Below are positions 11,911 through 24,575 of a DNA stretch of 64,000 bases, piece after piece; position 1 is the first letter of the stretch, and every line of letters starts with the position of its first letter. The notes under the pieces were generated by a model that was not told where the DNA came from, made no database searches, and saw only the letters and a program-made list of their open reading frames with translations. The DNA is from Cheiracanthium punctorium (lineage: Eukaryota; Arthropoda; Arachnida; Araneae; Cheiracanthiidae): positions 248,001 to 312,000 of the forward strand of contig JAWZYV010000771.1 in assembly GCA_038373885.1 (NCBI GenBank), read 5' to 3'. The translations under genes were made by a program, and so were the position numbers.

Positions 11911-11948
<38 letters not shown>
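11911..11948 (+). repeat. Poly(A) tract
   Basis: About 38 consecutive A. It could be the decayed tail of a retroposed sequence, but no such body was recognised upstream. Confidence 0.95.
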
Positions 11949-11950
<2 letters not shown>

Positions 11951-12069
11951 TAGTCAGACAACTTGTCAGATATTTTTCGTGGTAGCATTTCTATCTGACT
12001 TCCTATGCTGAGTGAACTGTTGCATAATGCATCGGAAAAAATGCTATACACTATCTTTATGAAAGAAAC

Positions 12070-12350
12070 TGCTGATGGACAACGTGTTGGCAAAATCATT
12101 TTAAATCATCGTGTTAAAGTCCTTTTCATATAGTTCTATCGGGCAGAGAGAGAGGAGTGGGAGAGAGAATGACAATTCTATTTGAATTTGAAATGTTCTT
12201 TTGGAACTTGAATCCGTTCTTCTTGTCAAAACATCAAATCGGAAATTTGATGTTTTGACAAGAAGAAAAATAGCAGCATTAGAACTCAGAAAGTTCTAAT
12301 GCTGCTATTTTTCCTTTTATTTCTCGTTTTATATTTTTCTTATATCAATG
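12070..12350 (+). repeat. Interspersed repeat, copy 2 of 2, containing twin hairpins
   Basis: Partner of 7650-7860. In its 3' half two perfect hairpins stand side by side: stem 12217-12239 / 12245-12267 (23 bp, 5-base loop) and stem 12265-12286 / 12292-12313 (22 bp, 5-base loop). Copy 1 has single-armed versions of these phrases, so the hairpins arose in this copy. Confidence 0.7.
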
Positions 12351-14403
12351 CAACACATTAAAACTAACTAACATTCTTTCGAACGACAACTTAAATTCTT
12401 AAATACTTCACTTCTCCTTTAGAATATTTGAATTTCAGGGCAAGATAATGTGAAACCCCAGTTCTGTCTACTCAGTTTCCAGTTTAAAAACTATTTTGCA
12501 AAACAGATGTCTAAGAAAATTTAAATTAAAAAATGTTTTGCATGCATAATGATTTTTATTAAAAAAGCATAAAATACTATACTAAATTACTGTTTCATAC
12601 ATTTTAAAACTGTATATTCCTATAATCAAGTCATTTTTGGCATTTGCGCTTGCTTTTAAGATTTTTGAATGTAAATCACGTTGAACTACTGTAAACCGCC
12701 AACAATTGTAACTATTTTGTATTTAGTTGAGATAGACAAATTATAGTACAGTTCTTAAAAATACCGTACTTAATAACTAGACCTAATAAATAAAATAAAA
12801 AGTTTTGAAATGAAAATATTCATTACCAATCCCTTGAAGTATTTGGTAAAAGAAAAAAAAAAAATTCAGACACAATAAAAGTTTTGTAAAATAGCGACTA
12901 CTTTCTCTATTGGAGATGATTAAATAAGAACATTCGTAAAATATTTAAAGCCCTAGAGAAAATTTCGTAGTATAGAAATAATCCATTACAAAGAGTTGCA
13001 ATTAAATGCAGAATTACATTTAACATTTTATAAAAGTATTTATTACCATCAGTGTTTTGAAATGATTAGAAAAGACTGAAAAGAAAGTTTCATCAGAAAA
13101 AAAGGCGTTAAACAAGAATATTATTCGACATTAGGAGGTACATTCCATAAAGAAATCTCGTAAAATAAATTTTGGGACTAGAGAAATATTTGGATTTCAG
13201 AAGGATTCGTGAAATAGGTTCAAGTGTATAATTACATTTTTTGGTGTATCCACCTTATAGTAGATGTACTTAAAGTAAAATTAAATAGAAAGTATTATTG
13301 TGTGCAGATGCATTACTGATAATGATTTTCTGTGGGATTATATACAACATGCCCTGGTTAAATTAGGGGGAGAATTCGTGCATGCACATGTCAAGCGACC
13401 CACTCGATGCATTAGTGAAATGCGTGATGTCATTAATGCGAAAATTTCATGAATGGTGGACACGCTTGGTTCATATAATTATATGTAAAGTGATTTGAAT
13501 AGACTGCAGGAGCGATTGGAAGCGCTGTAAACAACTATTATCGGAAGCATTTTGCAGAATTTTCCAATCAATCTAATACACAGGTTAAACACTAATGTTA
13601 AAATAATTTTGGATAATGCCATTTCCTTCGATATTTAAATATGCATCTACATGCTACTTATCGAATGATGAATGTACTTTTTAGAAATGAATAAGCAGAA
13701 AAGTATTGTGGTAAGCATTTCTTAAATTTAAAGCCTGTTTTTAGTTTAATGGGTTTTGTACAAAGTACATTGGCGCATATAAAGGGGGTGGGATCTGAGT
13801 AACCGCCTTAGGATACGCAAAAGTGCTGACTTGGCTGCATATCCTATCCATGCCTCAGAATGTTAGTTATGCAGTAAAAATATTTTAAATTTTCACATAA
13901 GTTTTGAAAATTTTCTGTTAATTTAAAAAAATTATAAAATAGATCAAAGTTAGGTATGTTATTGAAATTTTTTACAAAATTTTTATAGTAAAATTTACTG
14001 CCAGACAAATTTTATTCTAAGAAAGGACTCCTCTCCTCCAATGGTTGGTCCCCTCCCATGTGAAAGCTGTAGCTACGCCAGAGGGAGGATGCATAGTAAA
14101 AACCTGTTAACACTACATTTTCCTTATCCCACAATTTTAATATTCAGCACAAATTTATTAGAATTTATTGCTCTTCATACAACCGCAGGATTATTATTCT
14201 AATATAACTCAACGAAATATGCTATGGAAAAGGGGGGGGGAACATGCTGTAAGCTTAATTTTTTTTTATAACAATCAAAACCTTAATATCACAATTTTAA
14301 AATCACGTTCAAATATTAATAAATCACGAAGATTGATAGCAGAAAACAAAGCAAGTCTCGTGAGGCTCTAAGCCAGGAAAGCCCAAGAGTTCATTACACT
14401 TAT
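12351..14403. other. AT-rich intergenic sequence
   Basis: No convincing open frame, inverted repeat or cross-match to the rest of the window seen in these 2 kb. Confidence 0.5.
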
Positions 14404-14560
14404 GGGCGTAGCCCGGGGCCGTGCCCAGGGGCCCGTAGCTCTCCTCGAAATTTTGGAATTTTGCCAACTGGATGTATAAATCAAGCCTTTTTGTAAGAAA
14501 TTCTAAAGTTTTCAATTTTGGGCACGACCCGAAATTCTTTTATCGCTACGTCCCTGAGGT
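14404..14560 (+). repeat. Short interspersed repeat with GGGCGTAGC / GCTACGTCCCTGA ends
   Basis: Starts with GGGCGTAGCCC, ends with CGCTACGTCCCTGA, and shares interior blocks with 24413-24570: TGGATGT, ATAAATCAAGC, A(G)AAATTCTA and a terminal CG(A/G)AATT. The ends recall the hAT-type MITEs at 16.4, 17.0 and 48.1 kb, but no clean 8-bp duplication was found. Confidence 0.45.
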
Positions 14561-16417
14561 TACACAATCCTTTTTATCTTAATGAATAAAATAAAATGAA
14601 TTTTTCAAAGTAGTGTGAAATTCAGAAAGGATTTTTTTAAAGTTTTAAACCCGAGTTAATTTTTTTGACTAAAAGTGTGGCATTTATTTCTGCGATTATC
14701 CGTTTAGCTCCTTTAATATTTTCTCCACTACAGGCTTTCTTTAACTGCTGTTTTCTTGAATGCAATAAAATATAATTTAGAATTTATAAGGTTCATTTCG
14801 CTTTTACCGATACATAAAATATATTTTGCAGAATGACAGTTTAATGGTAATTTATTTATTCTTGTAGGGGAAGGACGGTAAGAGTCGGGGAGTATTCAGG
14901 AAAATATTTCGAGGGGGGGGGGGCGGGAGTGGATCTAAGTCGTGACCAATTAAACGGAGCCACTGTGATCATATCCACAGAAGGGTGTGTTAACAATATT
15001 TTACTTGTGAAACCTCTGTTCTCAATGACGACTGTAATTCTTCGCTTTTTTCATGCTGTTCCTTTTGCGAAGTTTATATTATTATCATTATTTTCTTTTT
15101 TTTCCCTTGATTGGAAAAATAAGTGGATCTTCTAAGAAGACTCCAAACAACTGGATTTCTAATCCATTGAAAGTTTTCTTTTCGAATAATTCAGAGCTGC
15201 TAACTCTCCCTTTTTTTTTACGGGAAATTTTTTACCACAATTTTTTAATAGTTCTATATTAACTTAAAGTTTTGTCTTATTTAAAGATCAGAACTGCTTG
15301 TTGAAGAGTAGTAGTAGGCAATCTCACGAAATAAACGGGAGAATTAGTAGCTCTGTAATGATACTGGACTTCTAAAATGGAAATTTTCTGAAATCGAATT
15401 GAATATTTTTAATGAAAACTCTCACACAATCGGTATCTTAGAGTGTGGTGATTAGTTATAGAAAATGTGAAATATTTTGGACTTCATGGTTATGATTCCT
15501 TCATTTTGAAACACTCTCGCCAAGTTGTCAAGTACACTAGTTATGCAAAAAAATTTCTCATCGCGTCAATAAAGATCGTCGGTGAAATGAAACAGACATA
15601 CTTGGAGCGTTTGAATTAAGAGTATGAAACTGACTTTTGTGATTGCAAGTCATTTTCCCTCTAAACCCCACTCAAAATAAGTGTAATTTTGACTGTTTCC
15701 TCCTCAGTTGGAAATCACGTTTTTTAATTATGAGGAATTTTAATGCTCAGTCTGTGGTGGTACTTTTACTTCTAATGGTGGCAAGACCTCAACTCCACAC
15801 TAGCTATTTGCACATACTAATTATTTATTTACTCATACATAACGCGTGCTCTTTTTAAAAAAAATTAAGGCAAAAAATCTGAGTACGCGTTTTACACAGA
15901 ATAATTTTTTGCTTCTGCATGCAATCCACGATATACGTGTTGATAAAGAAATTTATTCAGAGTAGATAATAAAACTGAAAATCTTCCTCAGTAATGTACT
16001 TGCAGCATGTTTATTTCACTGGTTACACTTTATTTTATACGAAATCGCTATTAACAATATTTTTTAACGCTCGTTAAAAATTCTCATTGCTGCTACTAGT
16101 GTTATCATCAGAGTCCTCGACCTCACTGGCATGGTCAATGACCTATTGAATGATATCGTCTTCACTTCCACCCATTTAATTTAAAATTTCAGTCACTTTC
16201 AAAATCACTTACGCGTCAAATTTATAGTGCGCGTTATATCGAGATAACAAAATTTCATTTTTTTTTTTTTTTGAAGTACGAGGTAACGCATTTTACACGC
16301 ATGCGCACCATACACATGTTTCCAGACATTTATCATGTGTTTTTGAACAGATCAGGAAGTGTCACACATGATATGCTCACAAAATCAAACATCCTATGAA
16401 ACGAACTCGTTGACATC
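14561..16417. other. AT-rich intergenic sequence
   Basis: Has a G-run near 14913-14923. The short open frames are Leu/Phe/Ser-rich as expected for chance frames in AT-rich DNA. Nothing else recognised. Confidence 0.5.
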
Positions 16418-16582
16418 CAGGGGCGTAGCCAAGGGGGGTTAGGGTGGTCATACCCCCCATGAGGAATTTTTTGCCATACAAAATGTATATTCTTCACTGC
16501 CTTAACACACACATGTACGCATATATGTGAGTTGCAGTAGTCGTACCCCCCCCCGCATGAAAAATTTCTGGCTACGCCACTG
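16418..16582 (+). mobile_element. 165-bp hAT-type MITE, copy 1 (perfect 8-bp TSD)
   Basis: Begins CAGGGGCGTAGCCA and ends TGGCTACGCCACTG, giving terminal inverted repeats, and is flanked on both sides by TTGACATC (16410-16417 and 16583-16590), an exact 8-bp target-site duplication as hAT transposases make. The interior has polyG/polyC shoulders and the phrase CCATGAGGAATTTTTTGCC. No coding capacity, so it must have been moved by an enzyme encoded elsewhere. Confidence 0.9.
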
Positions 16583-16952
16583 TTGACATCTGGTGAAGGC
16601 TGACTGAGGAAACTGCATAACTGTAAAAATGTTTTCCTTCAGTGTCTTGAACGACGAATGATGGATAAACTTCTTGTTAGAATTACGATTGAGGTCAGAC
16701 GAAGGAAATCGAACCATTTCGATTGAAAAGAGGGACGAAGGAACGAGGAAACGCTCGAACAAGCGAAGTGAAAAGTTAGGAAGTGAGACAGCGTGCTACC
16801 TCTGCAGGTGCAACGAAAATCTTCATTGAAGTAAAGTATCCCACCCATCGCAAACCCCCCCAAAATTAAATCTAAACGCACGACTAACTCAAGTTTTTGA
16901 CAAATCTGGCTCATTCTGAGAAGTGCTCTTACGTCTCAACATTGATAAGAGG

Positions 16953-17117
16953 CAGGGGCGTAGCTAAGGGAGGGGTTAGGGAGGGTCATAACCCCCCCAT
17001 GAGGAATTTTTTGCCATACAAAATGTGTATTCTTCACTACATTATCACACACACGTATACATATATATGTAGTAGACGTAACTCCCCACCCATGAAAAAT
17101 TTCTGGCTACGCCCCTG
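16953..17117 (+). mobile_element. 165-bp hAT-type MITE, copy 2
   Basis: Same family, orientation and length as the copy 370 bp upstream. Ends CAGGGGCGTAGCTA and TGGCTACGCCCCTG. The 8-bp flanks ATAAGAGG and ATAAGCGC agree at six positions, consistent with a decayed target-site duplication. Confidence 0.85.
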
Positions 17118-17125
17118 ATAAGCGC

Positions 17126-19644
17126 TCATCCGTTTTCTTTCAAGATTAAATGTGCAAAAAGAAAATCAAAACAGATTTGTTTTAGAGATATAACAAACGC
17201 ATTTCGTAACCATTACGGGAATAGAATGAATTAGATCTCCCCTTGCATGCGGAAGCTGCTATAAAACATGGGAAAAAAATTGCCTGTTGTGTAGCTCTCT
17301 GTAGCATAACTAAACGTGCAACTTAGTAATACACTCGTTGGTGGAGATATTTGTACTCGTTTTTCCTTTTTTTGTTGAAACAAATTCTTATTTCCTTATT
17401 ACGAAACCCACGAAATTTCACAATATTCTGACAGCCGATTTCATCTGTAAACGGCTCTAATATCTTATATATGCAGGAAGTGAGGGGGATAGTTTTGATC
17501 AGTCACATTCAGCTTAGGAAACGCGTAAATCTGAGTGCTGCTGTCAATGTGTTGAAAAAATAATGTACTAAAAAGACGAAAAATTTATCACTTTAATTTT
17601 GTAGAAAAAAAGGTACTACACAAAGTAAAATTCTAGAGAGTAGCTTAATGCATAATATGTTAAATTACTGAATTAGTCTAATGTGGATATGCGTCACGGG
17701 TAAAAATTATATCCACCGAAGTGATTACGATTAACATGAGATTTCCATATTTATGAAACAAATGACGTGACATTAAGAAGCTACTTTTATCATTTTTATT
17801 GTTTAATTAAAAATCTGTGCAAAGGGTGACGAGTGGAATGTTCCTTAACTCTCATCAACATTTTTAAGAGACTCGTTCCTTTAATTTTCAGAAAACTTGA
17901 AAGATATCCGGTGAGCATTTAAGAGCATTGTAACGTTTAATATTCATCATGAATAATTCATATTAATTACTGAATCCAATTTGAGAGTATCATGCATTCT
18001 GAAAATCTCTGAATAAAAAATAATTATTTAAACGCTATCTTTGAAGATTAGGGAAAGGCGTTTCTGAAGATTACGTGCTGAGTGTCACCTTTCTTTCATG
18101 AAATGAGATTTTTTTACTGCATTTTTTTTTTAAATTGAGACTGCTTTTGATCAGAAGTCTTTGGTGATTAAAATTATTTATTTAATTGTTAAAAGTTTTT
18201 ATGTATTAAGCATTCCATGTAGCGTAACATTATACTAGTATATATTTTTTGGTTCCAGGCCTATTTAATTAGACGTTCATCACTAAATTTGAAGACCGTG
18301 GTCGTACAAAAAACCTCTACAGTTTTGAGCAACAGGAAATCCAAGTGATTTTCTTTGCCAGGGCTTAATTTGCATGGAAGCTCATCTGAGCTTAGTCCTG
18401 AACTTCTTTTTTCAGAGTGAATTTTTACATACTAGGACAAATACAACAGAGCTCATAAATGTTGAGCAGAGGAGTCCAATCAGTGCAAAAATTTCCCCGT
18501 TTTCCACACAAACGGATTTTACCGGACAGACCAATCAGGACACGTTTCGCCTCGAACCGATCTGATAGTCCTGAGACCAACAGATGAGTCCTCTATTGTG
18601 TATTGTTTAAGTTCCTTCATGGTTATTTCAGACTATTTCATTTTATTTTTCTGTACTGCAAATTAATGAAGACATGTGTAATACTATTACATAGGAAATC
18701 TTTGAAGTATCTTTATTTTAACAGAATGCACTACCGACTCTCACATTGCAAAGGTCGGGGGGTACGCCACTGAGTATGAACATGAGCTCTAGAGGATATT
18801 ATGACTCCGGCACATTTTTTGCTAGAAATTAAGTCCTGTTTTCTGCAGATTACAAATTGACAAACAGTAACACAAATTTAAATTGTATTATTACCGCGAA
18901 TACAGGTTGAACATTGCTGACTCTATAAAAATCTATCTCTTGACTCCAACATACGCTAGCTCGACTTCACGGTCACTTTTTACCACGCATTAAGCCACAT
19001 TGTTATATATTAAATATTCCTGTTTTCAATCCTGTATCATACAGTAAGGTACTGGTGGTTTTGCTCAGGTACATTTATTTTAAATCCTTAACCATTGATT
19101 TTGACTTTTTTAAAAAAATTATTTATCAGATTTAAAAGCAGTGCTCAAAATGAAGTTGCTTACTTTATAGTTCTAGAAAATTTGGAATATCACACAATTA
19201 ATATTTATATATTACTTATATATATATATATAAGGCGTTTCTTACTATACCGACAAATTCAAAAGGGTTAATATCTGAGCTCATGTAGAACATTAATAAA
19301 TGGTTAGAGTCTTGTCCGAACTCTAACCATTTTAAATTATTGCACTTCAAATAAAAAATCTCAGTGTGTGAAACTAACACAATCCATGGTTTCTGAAATT
19401 ATTAAAGACGCTTTCTTTATACGTTTTCGGATTCATGCGGATTATCTAGCCGTGATAGATCTGAGATTAGTAACACCACCAACACTAAAGACGCTACATA
19501 AAAAATAAGGATATGTTAGGAAAGAGCAGGAAAATTCATCGTAAAATATCAATTGTATAACATATCTTAATTTAAAGACGAGTTTTAATTGCTGGAATAA
19601 TAAAAAATAATGCGAAATCTATTATTGGTTTACATATTTGAACG
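17126..19644. other. AT-rich intergenic sequence
   Basis: Contains an (AT)n run near 19215-19231 and a 13-bp-stem hairpin at 19298-19332 (AAATGGTTAGAGT / ACTCTAACCATTT, 9-base loop). No gene recognised; a 63-codon frame at 18374 has no features. Confidence 0.5.
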
Positions 19645-19756
19645 ACGATTCTGAAAGTACTATCGTTGGACTTATTTTAAATATAAATTTCTAAGTAAAA
19701 ATTAGTGGTGGGAAATCTCCCGAAAAAAGACAATTTGGCAGCACTGGTTCTGATCA
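19645..19756 (+). repeat. Repeat fragment related to the MITE at 38.75 kb
   Basis: Shares GGACTTATTTTAA(A/G)TATAA and AAGTAAAAATTAGTGGT(G/A)GG with 38815-38870, followed by CCCGAAAAAA and TTGGCAGC. It appears to be the right half of that element; the left end is not recognisable. Confidence 0.6.
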
Positions 19757-20444
19757 TAACTCCGACTTCCGAACATAGTAATTCACCTTTGGCCCTATTT
19801 ATATGCATTAATTTAAAGGTTATTTAACAGATAGATACAATATGTACTTTTATCTGTATTGTAATTATGATGTGCATTTATGTGTATTTTGTTTATAAAA
19901 ATTACTCTGCTCAGGAGGCAAAACTATGGGCGATGTCAAATTTTCAAGATTTGTGAAATTCAAAGATAAATGAAAACATCCGGCCTTATTTCTCCTGAAA
20001 TAGACAACCGATATTATTCATGGTTAGCTTATTCTAAACCTATTGAAATGGCCCAGTTTTCAGTAGCTTTTTGTATCTTCTACGGTGTTTGTAGAATCGC
20101 CAATTACAGATCTTAGTGAATCCCTATTCGTAGCCTACTTGCTAACCTTCCTGCTTGTAAAGTGATTTTAGTTGAATAACGGTATGGCTCGATTCTGCTA
20201 AAAGCGTTCGATTTTTTTGGTAATTATTTTCGTTATATGAAATTGATGCAGTCCCCATAAAAGGCTTCAATGATGCATTTTTAAAAAAAAATTTTGGTGA
20301 TGCAAGCTGTCCTGGCAAACGAACAAAAATTAAAGATAAAAATAAAAATAAAATAAAATAAAATAAAAAATAAGCTCCTGCATTTTGGGCAGTCAGCTGT
20401 TCTGCATTAATAACAACAGCTTACTTGAATGTAGCACGAATGCT

Positions 20445-20477
<33 letters not shown>

Positions 20478-21246
20478 GGCAAATCGCCCCTATGAGTTGA
20501 ATAATTTCCTCTTGCGTACCATCACCAACACTGGTTGAAATCATTTGCGCCCATACCTATGGGCAGAAAGGGACCAAACCCCCTTAGCTCTCCGGAAAGA
20601 TATATAGTACTGTAATATTTTACGTACTAGTATAACGTAGATGTGGTAGAACCCCTGATTACCCCCCCCCCTTCCCTCCCTACAAAGAGTCATATGGGCA
20701 CCCATGGGTTAAATATCAAAGGAAAACTTAAAATGCGTTTTGGGCAATACAGAAAATTTCTGTCTTCAGATGCAATGCTGTTTCTTAAATAAATAAAGTT
20801 TTATATGTTGAAATATTAGTACTACTAGAAATACTATTTTCCCTTTTATATATTTTCATTTCAGAATGTTACAGCCTTCAAAATATTTCCATGAGTAAAA
20901 ACAGAATTCTCTACTTTACACTTTTTTCCCCTCTCTCGTAACATTATACACAATTCCCACAACTTACAAACTCAGTTTGTAAGGAAGCACCAAATATTTT
21001 GCAGTGCTCTACTGGTCGTGCGAAATAGATCACCTGGGAGTTCTCGTAGGCATCATATTTCAGTTTCACAATGAAAAAGTGTTTAAAGTTCTTTTCCAGA
21101 CACATTTCTTTGAGTAGCGCTCTTGTATACCTACTTACTTTTAAGGTTTCAGTTTAAAGGTCAAAGCGATGTGCTTGAATTTACGCGAAAGCAAGGTTTC
21201 CAAATTATTTATAAAGCAGGAAAATATTTTTAGTTTTATATTATTA
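19757..21246. other. AT-rich intergenic with poly(A)
   Basis: Holds an AAATAAAAT-type simple repeat near 20335-20370, a 26-base A run at 20449-20474 and a C-run near 20663. No gene recognised. Confidence 0.5.
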
Positions 21247-21419
21247 CTAGCTGAAGTACCCGTTCTTCGCACGGGAATGAATGGACTTTTTGATATTACG
21301 ATTTGTGGTGATTACTATTCATTGTAATAAGCAGATATAGCAAAGTGGATATCGCGTTATATTGTGTCCAATAATCATGCATACCGAATTGCAAGGCAAT
21401 CGTTTGTACGGTGCAGAAG

Positions 21420-22180
21420 GCCATGCGGCGTAGCGCAATCTAGTGGCGAGTTTTAGCAAAACGGATACGGCGAAAATATTTTTCGCATTCAGATATCGAT
21501 GTATACGAATTTTCATGACTATCGGCTGGACAGTCCTGAAGTTCATGTGTTGACGCGACATCTAGTGGCAAGTTATAGGAAAATGGATAGCGCCAAACTC
21601 TTCCCCGTGTTCAAATATCTATGTATACCTATTTCATAGCGATCATTTGCACAGTCAAGAAGTGATACACTGCAGGGCCATCTAGTGGTTCAATAAAGTA
21701 ATGATTTGCTACAGCGCCGTCAAGTGGCGAGTTATAGCAAAATGGATAACGCCAAAATATTCTCATTGTTCAAATAGCTATGTATACTGATTTTCATAGC
21801 GACCGTTTGAATGGTCAAGAATTTGGCCTGCGGCAGCGTCATCTAGTGGCGAGTTAAAATAATAATGCATTGCAGTGTCATCTAGTGGTGAGTAACATCA
21901 AAAGGAACGCAGTTAGAATATATTCTTCGTGCTCAAATGTGTAAGTATAAAAAATTTTATGCCGATTGGTCGAACGGTATAGAAGTTGATGCTTTGCAGC
22001 GCCATTTAGCGGCAAGTTACAGCAAAATGGATAGTGAAAAATATTCTCCGTGTTCTAATATTCGCGTGTACCAAATTTCATCGAAATCGGTTGGACGATA
22101 TTCGCATAGCAAACGGCTAAACGGAATAGAATTCAATGTTGTGCTGCGGCACCAAGTGGCAAGTTAAGGAAAACGGATAG
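21420..22180 (+). repeat. ~120-bp degenerate tandem array inside Helitron
   Basis: The phrase (A)TCTAGTGGCGAGTTA, followed by GCAAAATGGATA and an AAATATTCTCCGTGTTCAAAT block, recurs with starts near 21441, 21563, 21683, 21722, 21844, 21884, 22007 and 22154. Most spacings are about 120-123 bp, with two partial units. Confidence 0.8.
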
Positions 22181-23037
22181 CATAAAAACCTTCTCCATCA
22201 TAAAAGACTTAGGTGAACCAAATTTCATCGTGCAACGGTGCTGAACGGTGCTGGAGGTTTTCAACCTCATAAACACATACCAACATTCATTTTTATCTAT
22301 AACCAGTGTTATTATATATACCAGTCTCAAATAAAATCCAGTTTCAAATCTAAGCCTCGCCAAAGTGCCAACAAACGCTATTTTGCAAGAGTTTTTTCAG
22401 GGAATCATTCGAAGCATTGACTTAGCACCAATCAATATGGGAAATGGTTCGACCGCCAAAGAGTAGCACCATTTATTTGAAAATTGGAATCCCTTAATAC
22501 AGCCGATTATTTTTTAAATTATCAACTATAATGTGTTTTATTTATCGTTACTCCGATGTACTAAATGAGAAGATTTCAATTTTCTGAAATTTGGCGGAAT
22601 TCCCCCAACTTAAATCAATGTACTCAATTGGCGAGAATTCTGAAGTTAGATCGCTTGAAATCCCTTAATAACTGCATTATTTCTTCACGGATCATTAAAA
22701 TTTAACGCTGTATTCTAATAAAACCTTTGCACTTGTTTTCAAAAATCTATTTCCTTAAGCTCTCAATAAATTGCGCCAAGCCGAAAACTGTGCAAACCGC
22801 TAGAACTCACTTACTCAAAATCCATATTTCAGCCATTTTATTTTTTCGCCAAACTAAAAAAATTTACACATTAGCCTCGGAAATCTTCAAATCTTATTGT
22901 TTTGCGTGTAAAGCATTACATTCCTGCTCTGATTTCCCATGCACACGATATTATAATTTAAAAAAAATAACCTTACGAATATAAGCTAACAAAAAAAATC
23001 ATTATTATTCTTTTATTTTTACTCTCAGAATTTAAAA

Positions 23038-23520
23038 CATTTTATTCGGCAAAATCGCCACACATGGCAACCACGATCCTTATTTCACACTTCTTTCACT
23101 ACAGGGGTTACAATTACGAAAAGATTTTTGCGTGAAGAGCATAAAAAATCTCTTAAATTCTGGGAACGGGTGGACTTTCAAAGTTTTAAAGTGGACTAGG
23201 ATTTATTCTATATTATTTTACATATCTGTGCTAAATTTCAGGCCGATAGGTCCATTTTTGTGGATTTGTATACGAACGACATTTTATTCGGCAAAATCGT
23301 CATACTTGGCAACCACGATCCTTATTTCACACTTTTTTCACTACAGGGGTTACAATTACGGAAAGATTTTTGCGTGAAGAGCATAAAAAATCGCTTAAAT
23401 TCCGGGAACGGGTGGACTTTCAAAGTTTTAAAGTGGACTATGATTTATTCTATATTATTTTACATATCTGTGCTAAATTTCAGGCCGATAGGTCCATTTT
23501 TGTGGATTTGTATACGAATC
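23038..23520 (+). repeat. 242-bp tandem duplication inside Helitron
   Basis: Two near-identical direct units begin at 23038 and 23280 with CATTTTATTCGGCAAAATCG and run through GGCCGATAGGTCCATTTTTG. The higher identity than in the 120-bp array suggests a later duplication. Open frames across it (up to 171 codons) are repeat artefacts. Confidence 0.9.
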
Positions 23521-23744
23521 AAATCCACAAACAAACAAACAAACAGAATTTCATTTTTATTTATAAGATTATTCGTGCATCAGTTTTTAAAGTTCTGTGT
23601 TTTTTCATTGAGGGCTGCAGACTTCGTTCTCCCCCTTCTTGAAGGGTTGGTAAGTTCCGATAATTTTACCTTACCTTTACAAAAAATTATAATAGCATTA
23701 TTCTTTCTACAGATGTCGGTGAATTCTAATTCATGGCTGTTCAA

Positions 23745-23995
23745 ACCAGATGAGCACACCTTGGCCGAATGGTAAGGCACTAGAAATGGTAGACGGCTGA
23801 ATTGTGAAGGCTCCGAGTTCGGGCTCGTCGCGCGGCTGTCGATCTAGAGGTCTGGAGTTTTGGTCGGTTTTTTCCAGATATAAACTGAATAGGCATTAGA
23901 ACCCCTTAGAAAGTCCTCCGGTCTAGGCATCCCCATCCTGGTCAGATACTCCTCGCACAGGTTTAACTTGATACACACAATACAATACAATACAA
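23745..23995 (+). repeat. tRNA-derived SINE-like unit with ATACA-repeat tail
   Basis: A-box-like TGGCCGAATGGTAAGGCAC near 23762 and B-box-like GAGTTCGGGCTCG near 23815 give a pol III-type head. About 160 bases of unrelated body follow (AGTCCTCCGGTCTAG), then a short (ATACA)n tail near 23978-23994. Head, body and simple-repeat tail is the SINE layout. The family is not identified. Confidence 0.6.
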
Positions 23996-24412
23996 ACCAG
24001 ATACGATGAACTGTCAAATATGGATAGGCTGTTTCTCTGAGGTCAAACAATTCACGTTGAACATTTTTATATTTTCTTCGCTCATGTTAATTGAATAAAA
24101 AAGAATTCTGTGTGGACACGTGACTTCTCTGTACGTCAATTTAATTATACATATTATGACACATCTTTTTTAAAGATATTTCATTTGAATGTGAGATACG
24201 AAAGTTTATTAAGATGTGGCGATTTCTAGCAATGACCGTACTACTTAAATGGGCTTGGCTTGGCACTAAATAAAGCAATTCACCGAACACAAGTTTAATC
24301 AACTAACAAACAAACAACAGCTAAATTTATGCAAACTGAAAGGGTTACTCTCAATACACACGCGTTTATCTCCGAATCAGAAGAAAATATGAAAGCAAAA
24401 ATGAAACAATGG
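23996..24412. other. AT-rich intergenic sequence
   Basis: Nothing recognised. Confidence 0.5.
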
Positions 24413-24575
24413 CTGGGACGTAGCCAGCGTGAGGACATTGGGGCTGCCCTAACATTTTTATTTTTTTTTATATTTGGATGTCAATAAATCAAGCACTTTT
24501 CAGAGAAATTCTATCTTTTCCCCTTTTGAGCAACCCCCGGAATTTTTTTTCTTGTTATTTTGCTGTCTGAGAGGG
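24413..24575 (+). repeat. Short interspersed repeat, partner of 14404-14560
   Basis: Starts GCTGGGACGTAGCCAG and shares TGGATGT, ATAAATCAAGC and AGAAATTCTA with the 14.4-kb copy. The right end is decayed. Confidence 0.45.

Larger units (their letters stand above)
21247..23568 (-). mobile_element. Non-autonomous Helitron (minus strand), 2.3 kb
   Basis: Read on the minus strand it starts TCTTATAAATAAAAATGAAA after an A (23569) and ends with a hairpin CCCGT-GCGAAGA-ACGGG, eleven bases, then CTAG before a T (21246). TC start, subterminal hairpin, CTRR end, insertion between A and T and no target-site duplication define Helitrons, the rolling-circle transposons. No Rep/helicase frame survives; the interior is two tandem arrays (see next entries). 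The 3' end closely resembles that of the plus-strand Helitron at 37.2-38.7 kb (GGGTACTTCAGCTAGT in both), so they likely used the same transposition enzyme. Confidence 0.85.

Noticed and set aside
14404..14560. Calling this repeat a fourth member of the 165-bp hAT MITE family
   Set aside because: Only the outermost GGCGTAGC-type bases agree; the interior is different and no 8-bp duplication is visible.
16639..16914. 91-codon minus frame between the two hAT MITEs
   Set aside because: No domain, overlapping alternative frames, and part of the neighbouring frame runs into the MITE.
23260..23775. 171-codon plus-strand frame as a gene
   Set aside because: It runs across the 242-bp tandem duplication and out of the Helitron into unrelated sequence; the protein simply repeats.
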